From JBBRLA01 sp038231615 (lineage in GTDB: Bacteria > Myxococcota_A > Polyangia > Palsa-1104 > JAEUJZ01): a stretch of 37,382 nucleotides of DNA. The stretch covers positions 1 through 37,382 of the forward strand of contig JBBRLA010000004.1 of NCBI GenBank assembly GCA_038231615.1, read 5' to 3'. Positions 37,316 to 37,382 of the stretch are shown in pieces (position 1 is the stretch's first letter; the number at the start of each line of letters is the position of its first letter). The notes below the pieces were generated by a model, which was not told the DNA's origin, did no database searches, and saw nothing but the letters and a program-made list of their open reading frames with translations. A program made the translations under genes and the position numbers.

Positions 37316-37382
37316 GGAGTACAGGATTGGGAGACTGAGTGCAAAGTTCTTCGCTGTGCAAGACAGGAATGACTCCACTTTA

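Overview
The window is a GC-rich bacterial chromosome segment. Its gene families point to a Myxococcota-like or other deltaproteobacterial-type predator or soil lineage: many secreted lipoproteins with loose lipoboxes, a Ser/Thr protein kinase with PEGA-like repeats, an FHA-GAF-sigma54 activator, an Oar-like TonB receptor with a carboxypeptidase-regulatory domain, and beta-propeller lipoproteins. This assignment is inferred from family content only. No rRNA, CRISPR array, intact insertion sequence or integrase was seen.

Layout. 1-13.6 kb is mostly ordinary: the SbcC C-terminus, htpG, a co-directional lipoprotein / TonB-receptor / NHL-propeller-lipoprotein set, a small nitroreductase, a molybdopterin oxidoreductase, and a one-base-overlapping pair made of a periplasmic solute-binding protein and a two-TM sensor with a degenerate PP2C/SpoIIE-type output domain.

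13.6-20.3 kb is an accessory region full of gene fragments. It holds an internally deleted Uma2-family gene, a 5'-less small gene, an orphan GIY-YIG-like polymorphic-toxin C-terminus coupled by a 4-base overlap to an Imm26-family immunity gene, a 5'-truncated primase/helicase-type ATPase, and an apparently intact AlbA_2/Schlafen-HATPase gene. These are followed by a separate central piece of a Uma2 gene, a roughly 40-bp remnant of a second ATPase copy, and a 5'-truncated gene whose product joins the C-terminal half of an AAA ATPase to a calcineurin-like phosphoesterase. It reads as a degraded conflict/defence island.

20.4-27.8 kb holds a copper monooxygenase-like lipoprotein with a c-type heme motif; a putative PD-(D/E)XK-like gene interrupted by an in-frame amber codon, whose 3' tail is duplicated upstream; and a signalling set of Ser/Thr kinase, secreted/membrane protein and FHA-GAF-sigma54 activator, the last two overlapping by one base.

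28-37.4 kb encodes two lipoproteins, a CysQ-like phosphatase, further lipoproteins, a membrane-anchored protein with a c-di-GMP-type MshEN domain but no ATPase, a large beta-propeller lipoprotein, and tRNA-Cys(GCA). Several genes (starts at 11114, 22969, 24824, 30421, 36513, 37157) have TAnnnT hexamers only 7-10 nt upstream of starts without Shine-Dalgarno sequences, which suggests leaderless or nearly leaderless transcripts.
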